From contig CAZVXI010000012.1 of the NCBI GenBank assembly GCA_964631295.1, positions 1 to 36,095 on the forward strand: a DNA stretch of 36,095 bases, read 5' to 3'. Positions 1 to 7,400 of the stretch are shown piece after piece. Made by a program: the position numbers and the translations under genes. The DNA comes from CAZVXI01 sp964631295 (GTDB lineage: Bacteria; Planctomycetota; Phycisphaerae; Phycisphaerales; SM1A02). Below the pieces are notes generated by a model, which worked only from the letters and a program-made list of their open reading frames with translations, made no database searches and was not told the origin of the DNA. The number at the start of each line of letters is the position of its first letter. Position 1 is the stretch's first letter.

Positions 1-464
1 ACGAAACGCGGTGTTCATGCGTCTCACATGGTAATCACACGCCACGGCGGCTTGCTGAATGCAAGTAAATAATCACACCGTGGGATCGCGACAATCGAAT
101 ACGTTTCAGCGCAGTGCCGGCGATCGGCATGACAACTAAATAACAAGCGAAATATGATGGTGTGTGATTCGGCTGTGAGCTGACGCGGTAACCAATCCGG
201 GCAGTCAGCCGGCTGTGCGACCACGGTGTGAGACCACGCGGGACGTTCATGCGGCAAGGAGGATGCAGACCACGAGAACAGCCAGGTGACTGATCGGTGC
301 CAGGATGGGCATTGGCCCGTATGGCATGCAAGCCGGGCGATCAGAGCGGCGCGCCAGCCGCTGAGCTTGGATTCGTCCTATCGTGTCAGGTTCGGCTCTC
401 TTGTTGGCCGATACTCTGAATCGAGTGATTGATCCTGACACAAGGCCCCGGCGAACGGACGGAC
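1..464. other. Region without a supported gene
   Basis: No reading frame here has a recognisable product, a good ribosome binding site and plausible composition. Short open frames exist on the minus strand, one ending in a hydrophobic stretch near 247-327, but none is convincing. The right end contains a possible stem-loop leader for tyrS at 383-441. No clear sigma-70 promoter was found. Confidence 0.5.
383..441 (+). promoter_or_regulatory. Possible structured leader of tyrS
   Basis: GTGTCAGG at 383-390 is the exact complement of CCTGACAC at 434-441. Inside it TCGGC (392-396) can pair with GCCGA (407-411). The outer stem ends 23 bases before the chosen tyrS ATG. There is no T-box signature that I can recognise, so the regulatory role is only an inference. 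Confidence 0.3.
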
Positions 465-1784
465 ATGGCTGTTTCGACTGCTGCAATCGACTTTGTTGAA
501 GAGCTCTCCTGGCGCGGGATGCTGCACCAGACGACGGGTGAGGCGGACCTTGCCGAGCACCTCGCTGATGCCGGCCGCGTGTGCTATGCCGGGTTCGACC
601 CGACGAGCGACAGTCTGACGATCGGCAACTTCATTCCCGTGAAGCTGTTGATGCACTGGCAGCAGGCGGGGCACAAGCCCATCGCGTTGATGGGTGGCGG
701 GACGGGGCTGATCGGTGATCCATCGGGCAGAGAAGCGGAGCGGTCGCTGATGACTCGCGAGCAGGTCGAGGCGAACGTCGCCAGCCAGCGGAAGATCATG
801 GAACGGCTGCTTGACTTTGAAGGCCCGGCAGAAACGCGCGCGGAAGTCGTGAACAACATCGACTGGCTTGAGGGCATCGGTTACATCGAGATGTTGCGCG
901 ACATCGGCAAGTACTTCTCGGTGAATGAGATGATCCAGCGCGATTCGGTCAAACGGCGACTCGAAGAGCGCGAGCAGGGCATCAGCTACACCGAGTTCAG
1001 CTACGTGATTTTGCAGGCGTATGACTTTCTGCACCTGTGCAGGGAATGCAACTGCACAGTGCAGGTTGGCGGGCAGGACCAGTTCGGGAATATCGTGTCG
1101 GGCATCGACCTGATCCGCAGAGACCTCGGGCATGAGCATCCTGCGTTCGGCATCACAGCACCACTTGTCACGCGAAGTGACGGCAAGAAGATGAGCAAGT
1201 CCACCGGTGGTGCGATCTGGCTCAGCTCTGACACCGAGGATGCGACGAGTGTGTACGCGTTCTACCAGTACTGGATCAACCTGCCCGATGCGGATGTGAT
1301 TCAGTGGATGAAGTGGTACACAATGCTGAGACGCGAGCAGATCGAGGCGATCGCAACAGAGCACGAGAAGCAGCCGCACCTGCGCCACGCACAGCGTGAA
1401 CTCGCGCGGACCATGACCGACATGATCCACGGCGGAGAAGAGCGTGAACGTGCGGAGAACGCAGCCCAGGCGCTGTTCTCAGGCGATGTACGATCGCTGG
1501 ATGAATCGCTGCTTGATGAGGTGTTCGCTGATGTGCCGCACTCGCAGCACGACAAGGCATCGCTCGAAGGCGACGGCGTGCCGCTTGCGGACATTCTTGC
1601 TGCGACGACGCTTGCCAAATCGAAGCGCGAAGCCCGGGAGTTTCTCGCGAACGGGGCGGTTTCCGTGAATGGCGAGCGCGTCGAGCAGGCCGAACGGGCA
1701 CTTCAGACAAACGACCTGCTGCATGGCAGAACGATTCTGCTTCGGCGTGGCAAAAAGGCCTGGCACGCAACGCGATGGGGATGA
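465..1784 (+). CDS. tyrS: Tyrosyl-tRNA synthetase
   Basis: Class I aminoacyl-tRNA synthetase that charges tRNA-Tyr with tyrosine in the cytoplasm. The 439-residue product has the usual bacterial TyrRS length. Visible marks are the phosphate-binding HIGH-type motif, here written TIGN (residues 52-55), the GLIGDPSG segment, YTEFSYVILQAYDF in the tyrosine pocket, VGGQDQFGNI, KMSKS at 242-246, and a C-terminal S4 RNA-binding domain from about residue 370. An in-frame TTG at 429 would add 12 residues, but the ATG at 465 is preferred because it begins the conserved part. Neither start has a strong Shine-Dalgarno. It converges on the ribosomal operon and carries no T-rich terminator on its own strand. 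Confidence 0.95.
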   Translation: MAVSTAAIDFVEELSWRGMLHQTTGEADLAEHLADAGRVCYAGFDPTSDSLTIGNFIPVKLLMHWQQAGHKPIALMGGGTGLIGDPSGREAERSLMTREQVEANVASQRKIMERLLDFEGPAETRAEVVNNIDWLEGIGYIEMLRDIGKYFSVNEMIQRDSVKRRLEEREQGISYTEFSYVILQAYDFLHLCRECNCTVQVGGQDQFGNIVSGIDLIRRDLGHEHPAFGITAPLVTRSDGKKMSKSTGGAIWLSSDTEDATSVYAFYQYWINLPDADVIQWMKWYTMLRREQIEAIATEHEKQPHLRHAQRELARTMTDMIHGGEERERAENAAQALFSGDVRSLDESLLDEVFADVPHSQHDKASLEGDGVPLADILAATTLAKSKREAREFLANGAVSVNGERVEQAERALQTNDLLHGRTILLRRGKKAWHATRWG

Positions 1785-1879
1785 TTGGTGACATCCTCCG
1801 GTTCTTTGCGGATGTCTGCGACGATAATGAAGCGAGACGCCAAGGCATGACTCGTTTCACCTCACGCAGTGCAGCCGAC

Positions 1880-1914
1880 CATCAAAGAAAACAGCCCACT
1901 GCGAGAGTGGGCTG
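1880..1914 (-). terminator. Intrinsic terminator after rplQ
   Basis: Nine-base-pair perfect stem (1892-1900 with 1906-1914, loop 1901-1905). On the minus strand it is followed by TTTTCTTT. It lies 38 bases after the rplQ stop and closes the alpha-operon end of the ribosomal run. No T-run follows on the plus strand, so it serves rplQ rather than tyrS. Confidence 0.85.
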
Positions 1915-1951
1915 CGGAGTGTTGCGGGTATCGAATCGAGCAATGCTCGCG

Positions 1952-2692
1952 TCAGTCCTTCTTTTCTTCCTCGGTCGCAGCATCATCATCGACTGATGCT
2001 TCGGGGTCGGGCGCTTCGGCTGGCTGATCCTCAGCCGGGGCATCTGCGACGGCCGTCGCGGTATCGAGTTCTTCGGCAGCTTTATCAGCAGATTCTGCGT
2101 GGGCTTGCTCGTCGCCGCCGAACTGCTTGCGGAGCTTCGCTGCGAATGCGGCCCGGTTGTAGGCTTTCTCTCGCCGGCGCGATGATCCACCACCAAGTTC
2201 CGGGCCGTCTTCTTCACCAACGAGTTGCAGCAGCACAAGTTCGGTTGCATCACCAAGCCGACGTCGGCCGAGCTTCACGATTCTCGTACAACCGCCATCG
2301 CGATCTTCGTAGCGCGTCGCCACATTTGCGATGATGTGCTGCACGAGCCGCGGAGCCTTGCGGACTTCACCGTAGCGATTGAACTCAATTTCACTCTCAC
2401 TTGGCAGATCGAAGTAGTCGTTGTCCTTCTTCTCATCGTTGACCGCAGGGTCAGCCACCCACGCGTGAATCTTGCGATCATTGACCATCTGCTCGATCCG
2501 GCGACGAGCGTTGAGCCCCCCACGCTTGGCCTGCGTGATAATCTTTTCCACGAACGGCTGCACGGCCCTGGCCTTGGGCAGCGTCGTTTCGATCTCGCCA
2601 TGCTCGAACAGTGCTGCAGCGAGATTGCGCAGCATGGCTCGCCGATGTTCACTGTCGCGACAGAGTTGTTTGCCATTGATTCGATGACGCAT
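1952..2692 (-). CDS. rplQ: 50S ribosomal protein L17, enlarged
   Basis: Large-subunit protein L17, last gene of the run. The start MRHRINGKQL matches the family and has AGGAG seven bases upstream, so the longer open frame to 2722 is rejected. The product is 246 residues, about twice the usual 120-130. Comparison with remembered E. coli L17 places an extra block of about 40 residues at 74-113 (rich in Asp, Glu and aromatic residues) between the halves of the core, and an acidic Ala/Glu/Asp tail at about 162-246. The conserved GGCTRIVKLG segment near 133-142 is intact. A terminator-like hairpin separates it from rpoA. Confidence 0.95.
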   Translation of the reverse strand: MRHRINGKQLCRDSEHRRAMLRNLAAALFEHGEIETTLPKARAVQPFVEKIITQAKRGGLNARRRIEQMVNDRKIHAWVADPAVNDEKKDNDYFDLPSESEIEFNRYGEVRKAPRLVQHIIANVATRYEDRDGGCTRIVKLGRRRLGDATELVLLQLVGEEDGPELGGGSSRRREKAYNRAAFAAKLRKQFGGDEQAHAESADKAAEELDTATAVADAPAEDQPAEAPDPEASVDDDAATEEEKKD

Positions 2693-2705
2693 TGGACGCT
2701 CCTGA

Positions 2706-2739
2706 AGAAAAACCCGGCACAAGCTCTCACCTCTGCCGG
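2706..2739 (-). terminator. Terminator-like hairpin between rpoA and rplQ
   Basis: Perfect stem CCGGCA/TGCCGG (2714-2719 with 2734-2739, loop of 14) followed on the minus strand by GTTTTTCTT. It lies 13 bases after the rpoA stop and just before the rplQ Shine-Dalgarno at 2699-2703. Because rplQ has no promoter that I can see, it may be a partial terminator that lowers rplQ expression. Confidence 0.55.
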
Positions 2740-2752
2740 ATATTGATTCTGC

Positions 2753-3760
2753 TCAGCCGATCTTCTCGGCATGGAAACCCTCGGGAAGAGACATACCCAG
2801 TGTAAGCCCCATCTCATCAATCTTACGTTTCACCTCACGCAGCGAGGTCCGCCCGAAACTGCGAACCTGAAGCAGTTCCGGCTCAGATTTCGAAACGAGA
2901 TCCGAAACCATGCGAATCTCAGCGGACTCCAGGCAGTTGCTCGCACGCACTGTCAGTTCGAGTTCCGAAATCGGCATGCTGAGTTTGCGGATCAGCTCAT
3001 CATCAACCGCGGCAGCAGCACTGGCCTCGGGCGACACACGCGCGAGACCAACTTCAAAATACTGCACAAACGGATTCAGATGCTTGCGAAGAATTTTCGC
3101 TGCTTCAACCAGTGACATCTCAGGCGTGACCGTGCCATCCGTCCACAGGTCGATGATCAACTTGTCATAGTTGGTCTTCTGGCCGAGTCGCGTGTTTTCC
3201 ACACGGTACCGGACACGCTGCACCGGGCTGAAGATCGCGTCGATGGGAATCTGACCGATGTCCTGCTCATCGCCGGTCTGGTATGCATCCGATGCCGGCC
3301 GATAGCCGCGACCGGTTTCGACGGTCAGTTCCGCTTCGAAGTCGACTTCATCTGTGAGCGTACAGACGACATGCTCGGGATTGTGAATCGTGACTGCGGT
3401 GTCCGCCTCGATGAGGTCGGCTGTCACTTCGCCCGGCCCCGTCGCTGCGAGCCGCATCTTCTTCGGTTCGTCCGAGTCCAGCGACACCACGAGACCCTTG
3501 AGGTTGAGGATGATATCTGTGACATCCTCCTGCACGCCTTTCATCGTCGAGAACTCATGCTCGACACCCTCGATGCGCGCAGCGGTGACGGCAGCACCTT
3601 CGATTGTCGAAAGAAGAATTCGACGGAGGCTGTTGCCAATCGTCGTGCCGAAACCGCGTTCAAACGGCTCGGCAACGAATCGGCCGAACGTCTCCGTGCT
3701 TGATTTCTCATCCAACTCAACACGAGCCGGAAGTTCCAATCCGCGCCAGCGAACATGCAT
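2753..3760 (-). CDS. rpoA: RNA polymerase alpha subunit
   Basis: Alpha subunit, which dimerises to nucleate RNA polymerase assembly and contacts activators and UP elements. The product is 335 residues, a normal length. The N-terminal domain (about 1-235) contains TTIGNSLRRILLS (39-51), the alpha-dimer and beta-contact region. A short Ala-rich linker follows, then the C-terminal domain (about 262-325). Residues matching the E. coli DNA-contact set are present at TVRASNCL (R272, N275, C276) and GRTS near 303, where E. coli K298 is replaced by Thr. GGAG stands nine bases before the ATG. The usual rpsD neighbour is absent upstream. Confidence 0.97.
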   Translation of the reverse strand: MHVRWRGLELPARVELDEKSSTETFGRFVAEPFERGFGTTIGNSLRRILLSTIEGAAVTAARIEGVEHEFSTMKGVQEDVTDIILNLKGLVVSLDSDEPKKMRLAATGPGEVTADLIEADTAVTIHNPEHVVCTLTDEVDFEAELTVETGRGYRPASDAYQTGDEQDIGQIPIDAIFSPVQRVRYRVENTRLGQKTNYDKLIIDLWTDGTVTPEMSLVEAAKILRKHLNPFVQYFEVGLARVSPEASAAAAVDDELIRKLSMPISELELTVRASNCLESAEIRMVSDLVSKSEPELLQVRSFGRTSLREVKRKIDEMGLTLGMSLPEGFHAEKIG

Positions 3761-3841
3761 GGCAGTACTCCAACAGTGCAGCGGTCCCGAGTAAAACGCT
3801 CCGCAGGGTCACGGCTGATGACGGAACCCGCTGCGATTCCG

Positions 3842-3865
3842 CCCGCCTTCTGCACCCGCGGCGGG
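3842..3865 (-). other. GC-rich hairpin between rpsK and rpoA
   Basis: CCCGCC (3842-3847) pairs with GGCGGG (3860-3865) across a 12-base loop, 16 bases after the rpsK stop. No T-run follows on the minus strand, so it is not a standard terminator. It may be a processing or stability element. Confidence 0.35.
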
Positions 3866-3881
3866 TACAAACAATGTCTTG

Positions 3882-4253
3882 TCAGACGCGTCGCTTCTTC
3901 CGCGGGCGGCAGCCGTTGTGCGGGATTGGCGTGCGATCCTCGATCGCGCTTACCAGCAGGCCCGCACCCTGCAATGCCGTGATCGCGGATTCGCGACCCG
4001 ACCCCGGCCCTTTGACACGCACCTCAATCTCACGCATCCCCATCCGCTTCGCCTTGCCTGCGCAGCGTTCCGCAGCGCGGGATGCAGCAAACGGCGTCGC
4101 CTTGCGAGCGCCCTTGAAGCCAACCGTCCCGGCAGAATCCCAGCAGAGGGTTTCGCCGTTCATGTCGGTAATCGTGATGATCGTGTTGTTGAACGTGGCA
4201 GCGATGTGGGCAATGCCCTTCACCACGTTGCGACGAACCTTCTTCTTAGCCAT
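3882..4253 (-). CDS. rpsK: 30S ribosomal protein S11
   Basis: Small-subunit platform protein S11, 123 residues, typical length. Family segments are clear: the HIAATFNNTIITITD stretch, KGARKATPFAA and the basic C-terminus NGCRPRKKRRV. The ATG at 4253 begins MAKKKVRRNV. The frame is open to 4295, but that extension has no family similarity. AAGGAG is about ten bases upstream and sits in the loop of a perfect 8-bp hairpin that abuts the start codon (4254-4283). It follows rpsM by 113 bases. Confidence 0.97.
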   Translation of the reverse strand: MAKKKVRRNVVKGIAHIAATFNNTIITITDMNGETLCWDSAGTVGFKGARKATPFAASRAAERCAGKAKRMGMREIEVRVKGPGSGRESAITALQGAGLLVSAIEDRTPIPHNGCRPRKKRRV

Positions 4254-4283
4254 GAACCAATAACTCCTTCGCTCGATTGGTTC
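4254..4283 (-). promoter_or_regulatory. Hairpin presenting the rpsK ribosome binding site
   Basis: GAACCAAT (4254-4261) and ATTGGTTC (4276-4283) are perfect complements around a 14-base loop. On the mRNA the loop contains AAGGAG, and the 3' arm ends directly before the AUG. Such a structure could hold the Shine-Dalgarno in a defined shape for a repressor or the ribosome; the function is inferred. Confidence 0.55.
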
Positions 4284-4366
4284 CTTCTCCTTCACTCGAT
4301 CGGCGAGGCAGGAACCTTACGAAGTCATGCAACTTGTCTCGAACGCAGCCCGAGCCTGCGCGTGGA

Positions 4367-4744
4367 TTAACCCTTGACGCCCTTCTTGCCGGCGACCGTC
4401 TTCCTGCGACCCTTCCGAGTGCGTGCGTTGCAACGCGTGCGCTGGCCTCGTACCGGCAGGCCGCGGCGATGCCGATCTCCTCGATACGATCGAATATCCC
4501 GCAGCCGCTGTATGTTCTGAGACAACTGGCGACGCAGAGCACCTTCAACGATGAACTGCGAGTCGATGATCGACGCGATGGCGCTCGCATCCTGGTCGGT
4601 CAGGTCACGAGCCCGCGTTTCCGGATCAATCTTCGCTTCTTCCAGAATCTGATCCGCAAACTTCGGGCCGATCCCGTAGATGTACCGCAGCGAGTAGCGG
4701 ATCTTCTTGTTGTCCGGGATGTCAACACCGGCGATACGTGGCAT
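4367..4744 (-). CDS. rpsM: 30S ribosomal protein S13
   Basis: Small-subunit head protein S13, 125 residues, which contacts the P-site tRNA and the 50S bridge. MPRIAGVDIP at the start, the YGIGPKFADQIL helix-hairpin-helix and the C-terminal RGDRHRRGLPVRGQRT followed by a basic tail are all standard. GGAG with a seven-base spacer precedes the ATG. It lies between rpmJ (28 bases away) and rpsK, the usual order. Confidence 0.97.
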   Translation of the reverse strand: MPRIAGVDIPDNKKIRYSLRYIYGIGPKFADQILEEAKIDPETRARDLTDQDASAIASIIDSQFIVEGALRRQLSQNIQRLRDIRSYRGDRHRRGLPVRGQRTRCNARTRKGRRKTVAGKKGVKG

Positions 4745-4772
4745 ATTGCTGCTCCGGCGCGGCGACGAGCGA

Positions 4773-4889
4773 TCAGCCCTGCCGCTGCTTCAGTCTTGGA
4801 TTTCGTTTGTTGATGACGAAACGCTTGCCTCGTCGAATGACGATCTGGCAATCCTTGGTTCGTCGTTTGATACTCGATTTTACTTTCAT
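4773..4889 (-). CDS. rpmJ: 50S ribosomal protein L36, zinc-free form
   Basis: Small 38-residue L36 between infA and rpsM. The product begins MKVKSSIKRRTKDCQIVIRR and ends NPRLKQRQG. Canonical zinc-binding L36 has three Cys and one His; here only one Cys (residue 14) remains, so the ribbon cannot bind zinc in the usual way. GAGG lies about ten bases before the ATG. This C-minus type is known in several phyla. Confidence 0.95.
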   Translation of the reverse strand: MKVKSSIKRRTKDCQIVIRRGKRFVINKRNPRLKQRQG

Positions 4890-4929
4890 GGTATGCGTCC
4901 CTCGGTTGGACTCCGCTGCATGACTCTGG

Positions 4930-5145
4930 TCAGTGGCGGTATGTGATGCGACCTTTGGTCATGTCGTACGGGCTCAACTCCACCGTCACCTTGTCGCCGG
5001 GCAGAATGCGAATGAAGAACTTCCGCATCTTCCCGCTGACATAGGCGAGAATCTCCTGATCGTTCTCGAGCTTGACCTTGAAGCGTGCATCCGGCAGCGC
5101 TTCAACGACCTCTGCTTCGAGGGAGATCTTTTCTTCTTTGGCCAT
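4930..5145 (-). CDS. infA: Translation initiation factor IF-1
   Basis: Single OB-fold factor, 71 residues, that binds the 30S A site during initiation. MAKEEKISLEAEVVEALP, the YVSGKMRK segment and the end YDMTKGRITYRH are typical; the usual HYIR after GKMRK is FFIR here. AAGAGG precedes the ATG by four bases. It follows secY directly: adk and map, which often lie here, are missing. A promoter match 102-129 bases upstream (5247-5274) suggests it heads the alpha-operon transcript infA-rpmJ-rpsM-rpsK-rpoA-rplQ. Confidence 0.96.
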   Translation of the reverse strand: MAKEEKISLEAEVVEALPDARFKVKLENDQEILAYVSGKMRKFFIRILPGDKVTVELSPYDMTKGRITYRH

Positions 5146-5171
5146 GCGACCTCTTGCTCAAATGAACGCCT

Positions 5172-5186
5172 CAGCCACCGTGGCTG
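5172..5186 (-). promoter_or_regulatory. Small hairpin in the infA leader
   Basis: CAGCC/GGCTG inverted repeat with a five-base loop, 16 bases upstream of the infA Shine-Dalgarno, downstream of the predicted promoter and so within the transcript leader. Confidence 0.35.
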
Positions 5187-5246
5187 CAGACACCGGAAAA
5201 CGACTGCGTACAACAACTCGAACCCTCGCCGAGGAACGAACCGAGC

Positions 5247-5274
5247 AGTATACCCATGCTCGATCCACCGGCAA
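5247..5274 (-). promoter_or_regulatory. Promoter for infA and the alpha operon
   Basis: Sigma-70-type match on the minus strand: -35 TTGCCG (5269-5274), 16-base spacer, -10 TATACT (5247-5252). It lies in the 201-base gap between secY and infA. Transcription would begin about 95 bases before the infA ATG. Confidence 0.65.
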
Positions 5275-5346
5275 GCTCGGCCGCCGGAATCCATCCCGAC
5301 GTGTCACAATCCCCCATCACCCGCATCACACTTGCGGAAAATAGTT

Positions 5347-6756
5347 CTATCCGCGCGACCCGCGCACTCGCGGCGAGCGGCCATGATCTGAACTCAGGAA
5401 GCCTGAGTAGTTTCGCATCAGCAGGTTCGCCTCGATCCGCTGGATCAGGTCCAGGCCGACGCTCACCACGATCAACAGACCCGTTCCGCCCAGGAAGCTC
5501 GAGACAAGGAACGGAATCGCCATTTCCTTCGCCACAATCTCAGGGATGATCGCAATCACTGCAAGGAACCCCGCCCCCACATACGTCACCCGTTCGACAA
5601 CGCTCTCAAGATACTCAGCCGTCCGCGGGCCGGGCCGGAGACCGGGGATGAAGCTCCCCGAATCGCGTAACTGTCGAGCCATGTCCTCGGGGCTGAACAC
5701 GACCGTTGTCCAGAAGTAGCTGAAGAAGTAGATCAGGATGATCTCGATCACGATGTACGGGTATTCACCCCACTGGACGTTGTTGTTGAACCAGCCGACA
5801 ACGCCCACCCACATGCTTTCCGGGTGCGACTGGCCGACCCACGTGTTCAGCCAGCCGAGCGCTGCGGAGGGGAAGATCATCAGCGAACTGGCGAAGATGA
5901 TCGGCATCACGCCCGCGTGGTTGATGCGCAACGGCAAATAGTGGCGCTGCCCGCCGTATTGCTTTCGCCCGCGCGTGTGCTTGGCCTGTTGGATCGGAAT
6001 ACGGCGTTGCGCGACCGTGATCAGGATCGCTCCCGCGACGATACAGACAAACGCGCCGACGAGGAACAGAACACCGAGGATGCCGATCTTCCCAGACTCT
6101 GCCTGGCTGAGCTGGAAGTTCTCAGCCACCCAGGAAATGGCATACGGCATCTGAGCGATGATACCCGCGGTCAGAATCAGCGACACGCCATTGCCGATAC
6201 CGTACTTGTCGATCTGTTCGCCAAGCCACATCAGGAAGATGCTGCCTGCGGTGAGACAGGTCGTGCCTGTCAGGTAGAACAGCAGTTGCGATGAGCCGCC
6301 CTGAAACTGCGGCAGCACCAGCCCGGATGCGAGCAGGAACTGCATCCACATGAAAGACTGAATGATGCACATGGCGACCGTGGCGTAGCGGGTCCACTCG
6401 GTGATCTTCGCCTGGCCTGACGCACCCTCCTTCTTGAGTTCCTGCAACGCCGGCACAGCAGTTTGCAGCAACTGGAAGATGATCGCAGCCGTGATGTACG
6501 GCATGATGCCCAGCCCGAATATGGTCGACTGGCTGAACGACCCGCCGGAGAATATCTGCACGTAGCCCAGCAGCTTGCCGAAGCCGGAATCGCCCTGCTC
6601 GGCAGCGTTCTTGGCGAACTCCACCATCTCGGCCTGGTCCACACCGGGCACTGGAATCCAGAAGCCAATGCGATAGATAGCAAGCACGCCCAGCGTGAAC
6701 AGCACGCGGCTTCGCAGATCCTTGATCTTCCAGATGTTGAGGAACGCTTGCAGCAT
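5347..6756 (-). CDS. secY: Protein translocase channel subunit SecY
   Basis: Central pore of the SecYEG translocon in the inner membrane, 469 residues. It shows about ten hydrophobic helices starting at RVLFTLGVLAIYRIGFWIP, the conserved early-loop PVPG, the LGIMPYITAAIIFQLLQ helix, and the cytoplasmic loop with RRIPIQQAK before the sixth helix region. SFIPGLRPGPRTAEYL is the conserved cytosolic C-terminal-half loop. It is somewhat longer than E. coli SecY (443) because of loops and a polar C-terminal tail. No strong Shine-Dalgarno is visible before the ATG; rplO ends 86 bases upstream. Confidence 0.97.
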   Translation of the reverse strand: MLQAFLNIWKIKDLRSRVLFTLGVLAIYRIGFWIPVPGVDQAEMVEFAKNAAEQGDSGFGKLLGYVQIFSGGSFSQSTIFGLGIMPYITAAIIFQLLQTAVPALQELKKEGASGQAKITEWTRYATVAMCIIQSFMWMQFLLASGLVLPQFQGGSSQLLFYLTGTTCLTAGSIFLMWLGEQIDKYGIGNGVSLILTAGIIAQMPYAISWVAENFQLSQAESGKIGILGVLFLVGAFVCIVAGAILITVAQRRIPIQQAKHTRGRKQYGGQRHYLPLRINHAGVMPIIFASSLMIFPSAALGWLNTWVGQSHPESMWVGVVGWFNNNVQWGEYPYIVIEIILIYFFSYFWTTVVFSPEDMARQLRDSGSFIPGLRPGPRTAEYLESVVERVTYVGAGFLAVIAIIPEIVAKEMAIPFLVSSFLGGTGLLIVVSVGLDLIQRIEANLLMRNYSGFLSSDHGRSPRVRGSRG

Positions 6757-6842
6757 CTCAAACTCGCTCAGCGGTGTGTCGGGGCAGGTTGACCGGCCCG
6801 TCGGAATCGAACCCGTTTATTCGCCGGAGGCGATGTGTTCTT

Positions 6843-7352
6843 TCAGCTTTTTTCAGAGGCCGGAGCCGTCTTCTTCTTCACGCTTCGGTCGCGCATCCAC
6901 TTCTTCTGTTCGATCACCGTCACTGAGCCGCCTGCCTTCTCGATCTTCTCGCGAGCTGAGGCGCTGAACTTGTGAGCAGTGATCGTGAACTTCTTGGAGA
7001 GGTCGCCCTCGCCGAGAACCTTGACCGGCATTTTGGTATCACGAATCAGGCCGGCGTCCACGAGCGTCTTCGGCTCGATTGTCGCGCCGTCATCGAAACG
7101 ATCAAGCGCTTTCACGTTGATCACGTGATAGTCGGTGCGGAACGCAGCGTTGGTGAATCCTCGTTTGGGCAATCGCCGGACAAAGTTCATCTGACCGCCC
7201 TCGAAGTAGGCCCGCCGCGAGTAGCCCGACCGGCTGCCGGCACCCTTGTGGCCCCGGCCGGACGTCTTGCCCCAGCCGCTGCCGTGCCCGCGCCCGATGC
7301 GCTTGCGCTGCTTGTGTTTACCGACCATTACCGTGATGTCATGAATCATCAT
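6843..7352 (-). CDS. rplO: 50S ribosomal protein L15
   Basis: Large-subunit assembly protein L15, 169 residues. The Gly/Arg-rich N-terminal arm RIGRGHGSGWGKTSGRGHKG and the YFEGGQMNFVRRLPKRGF segment are diagnostic. The start is the ATG at 7352 (or the adjacent ATG at 7349), with GGAGG nine bases before the first. The open frame to 7385 is rejected. A Lys-rich tail of about 25 residues follows the normal end. rpmD (L30), which often sits between rpsE and rplO, is absent: only 48 bases separate the two genes. Confidence 0.96.
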   Translation of the reverse strand: MMIHDITVMVGKHKQRKRIGRGHGSGWGKTSGRGHKGAGSRSGYSRRAYFEGGQMNFVRRLPKRGFTNAAFRTDYHVINVKALDRFDDGATIEPKTLVDAGLIRDTKMPVKVLGEGDLSKKFTITAHKFSASAREKIEKAGGSVTVIEQKKWMRDRSVKKKTAPASEKS

Positions 7353-7369
7353 GATGACGAACCTCCGAC

Positions 7370-7383
7370 GCACAGTGCTGTGC
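7370..7383 (-). promoter_or_regulatory. Hairpin before the rplO ribosome binding site
   Basis: GCACA/TGTGC stem with a four-base loop, three bases upstream of the GGAGG of rplO. One of a series of such hairpins in this cluster. Confidence 0.4.
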
Positions 7384-7400
7384 ATCGCGGATTGGTGTTC

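Noticed and set aside
247..327. 26-codon hydrophobic peptide on the minus strand
   Set aside because: No Shine-Dalgarno and nothing to support translation.
35..331. Minus-strand open frames at the left edge
   Set aside because: No recognisable product, no ribosome binding site, composition unlike the other genes.
378..1430. 350-codon open frame antisense to tyrS
   Set aside because: Shadow of tyrS; no family resemblance, and tyrS is unambiguous.
6795..6830. tRNA T-arm-like sequence (GGGTTCGATTCC on the minus strand) in the secY-rplO gap
   Set aside because: The T-stem does not pair fully, and no acceptor, D or anticodon arms are present nearby.
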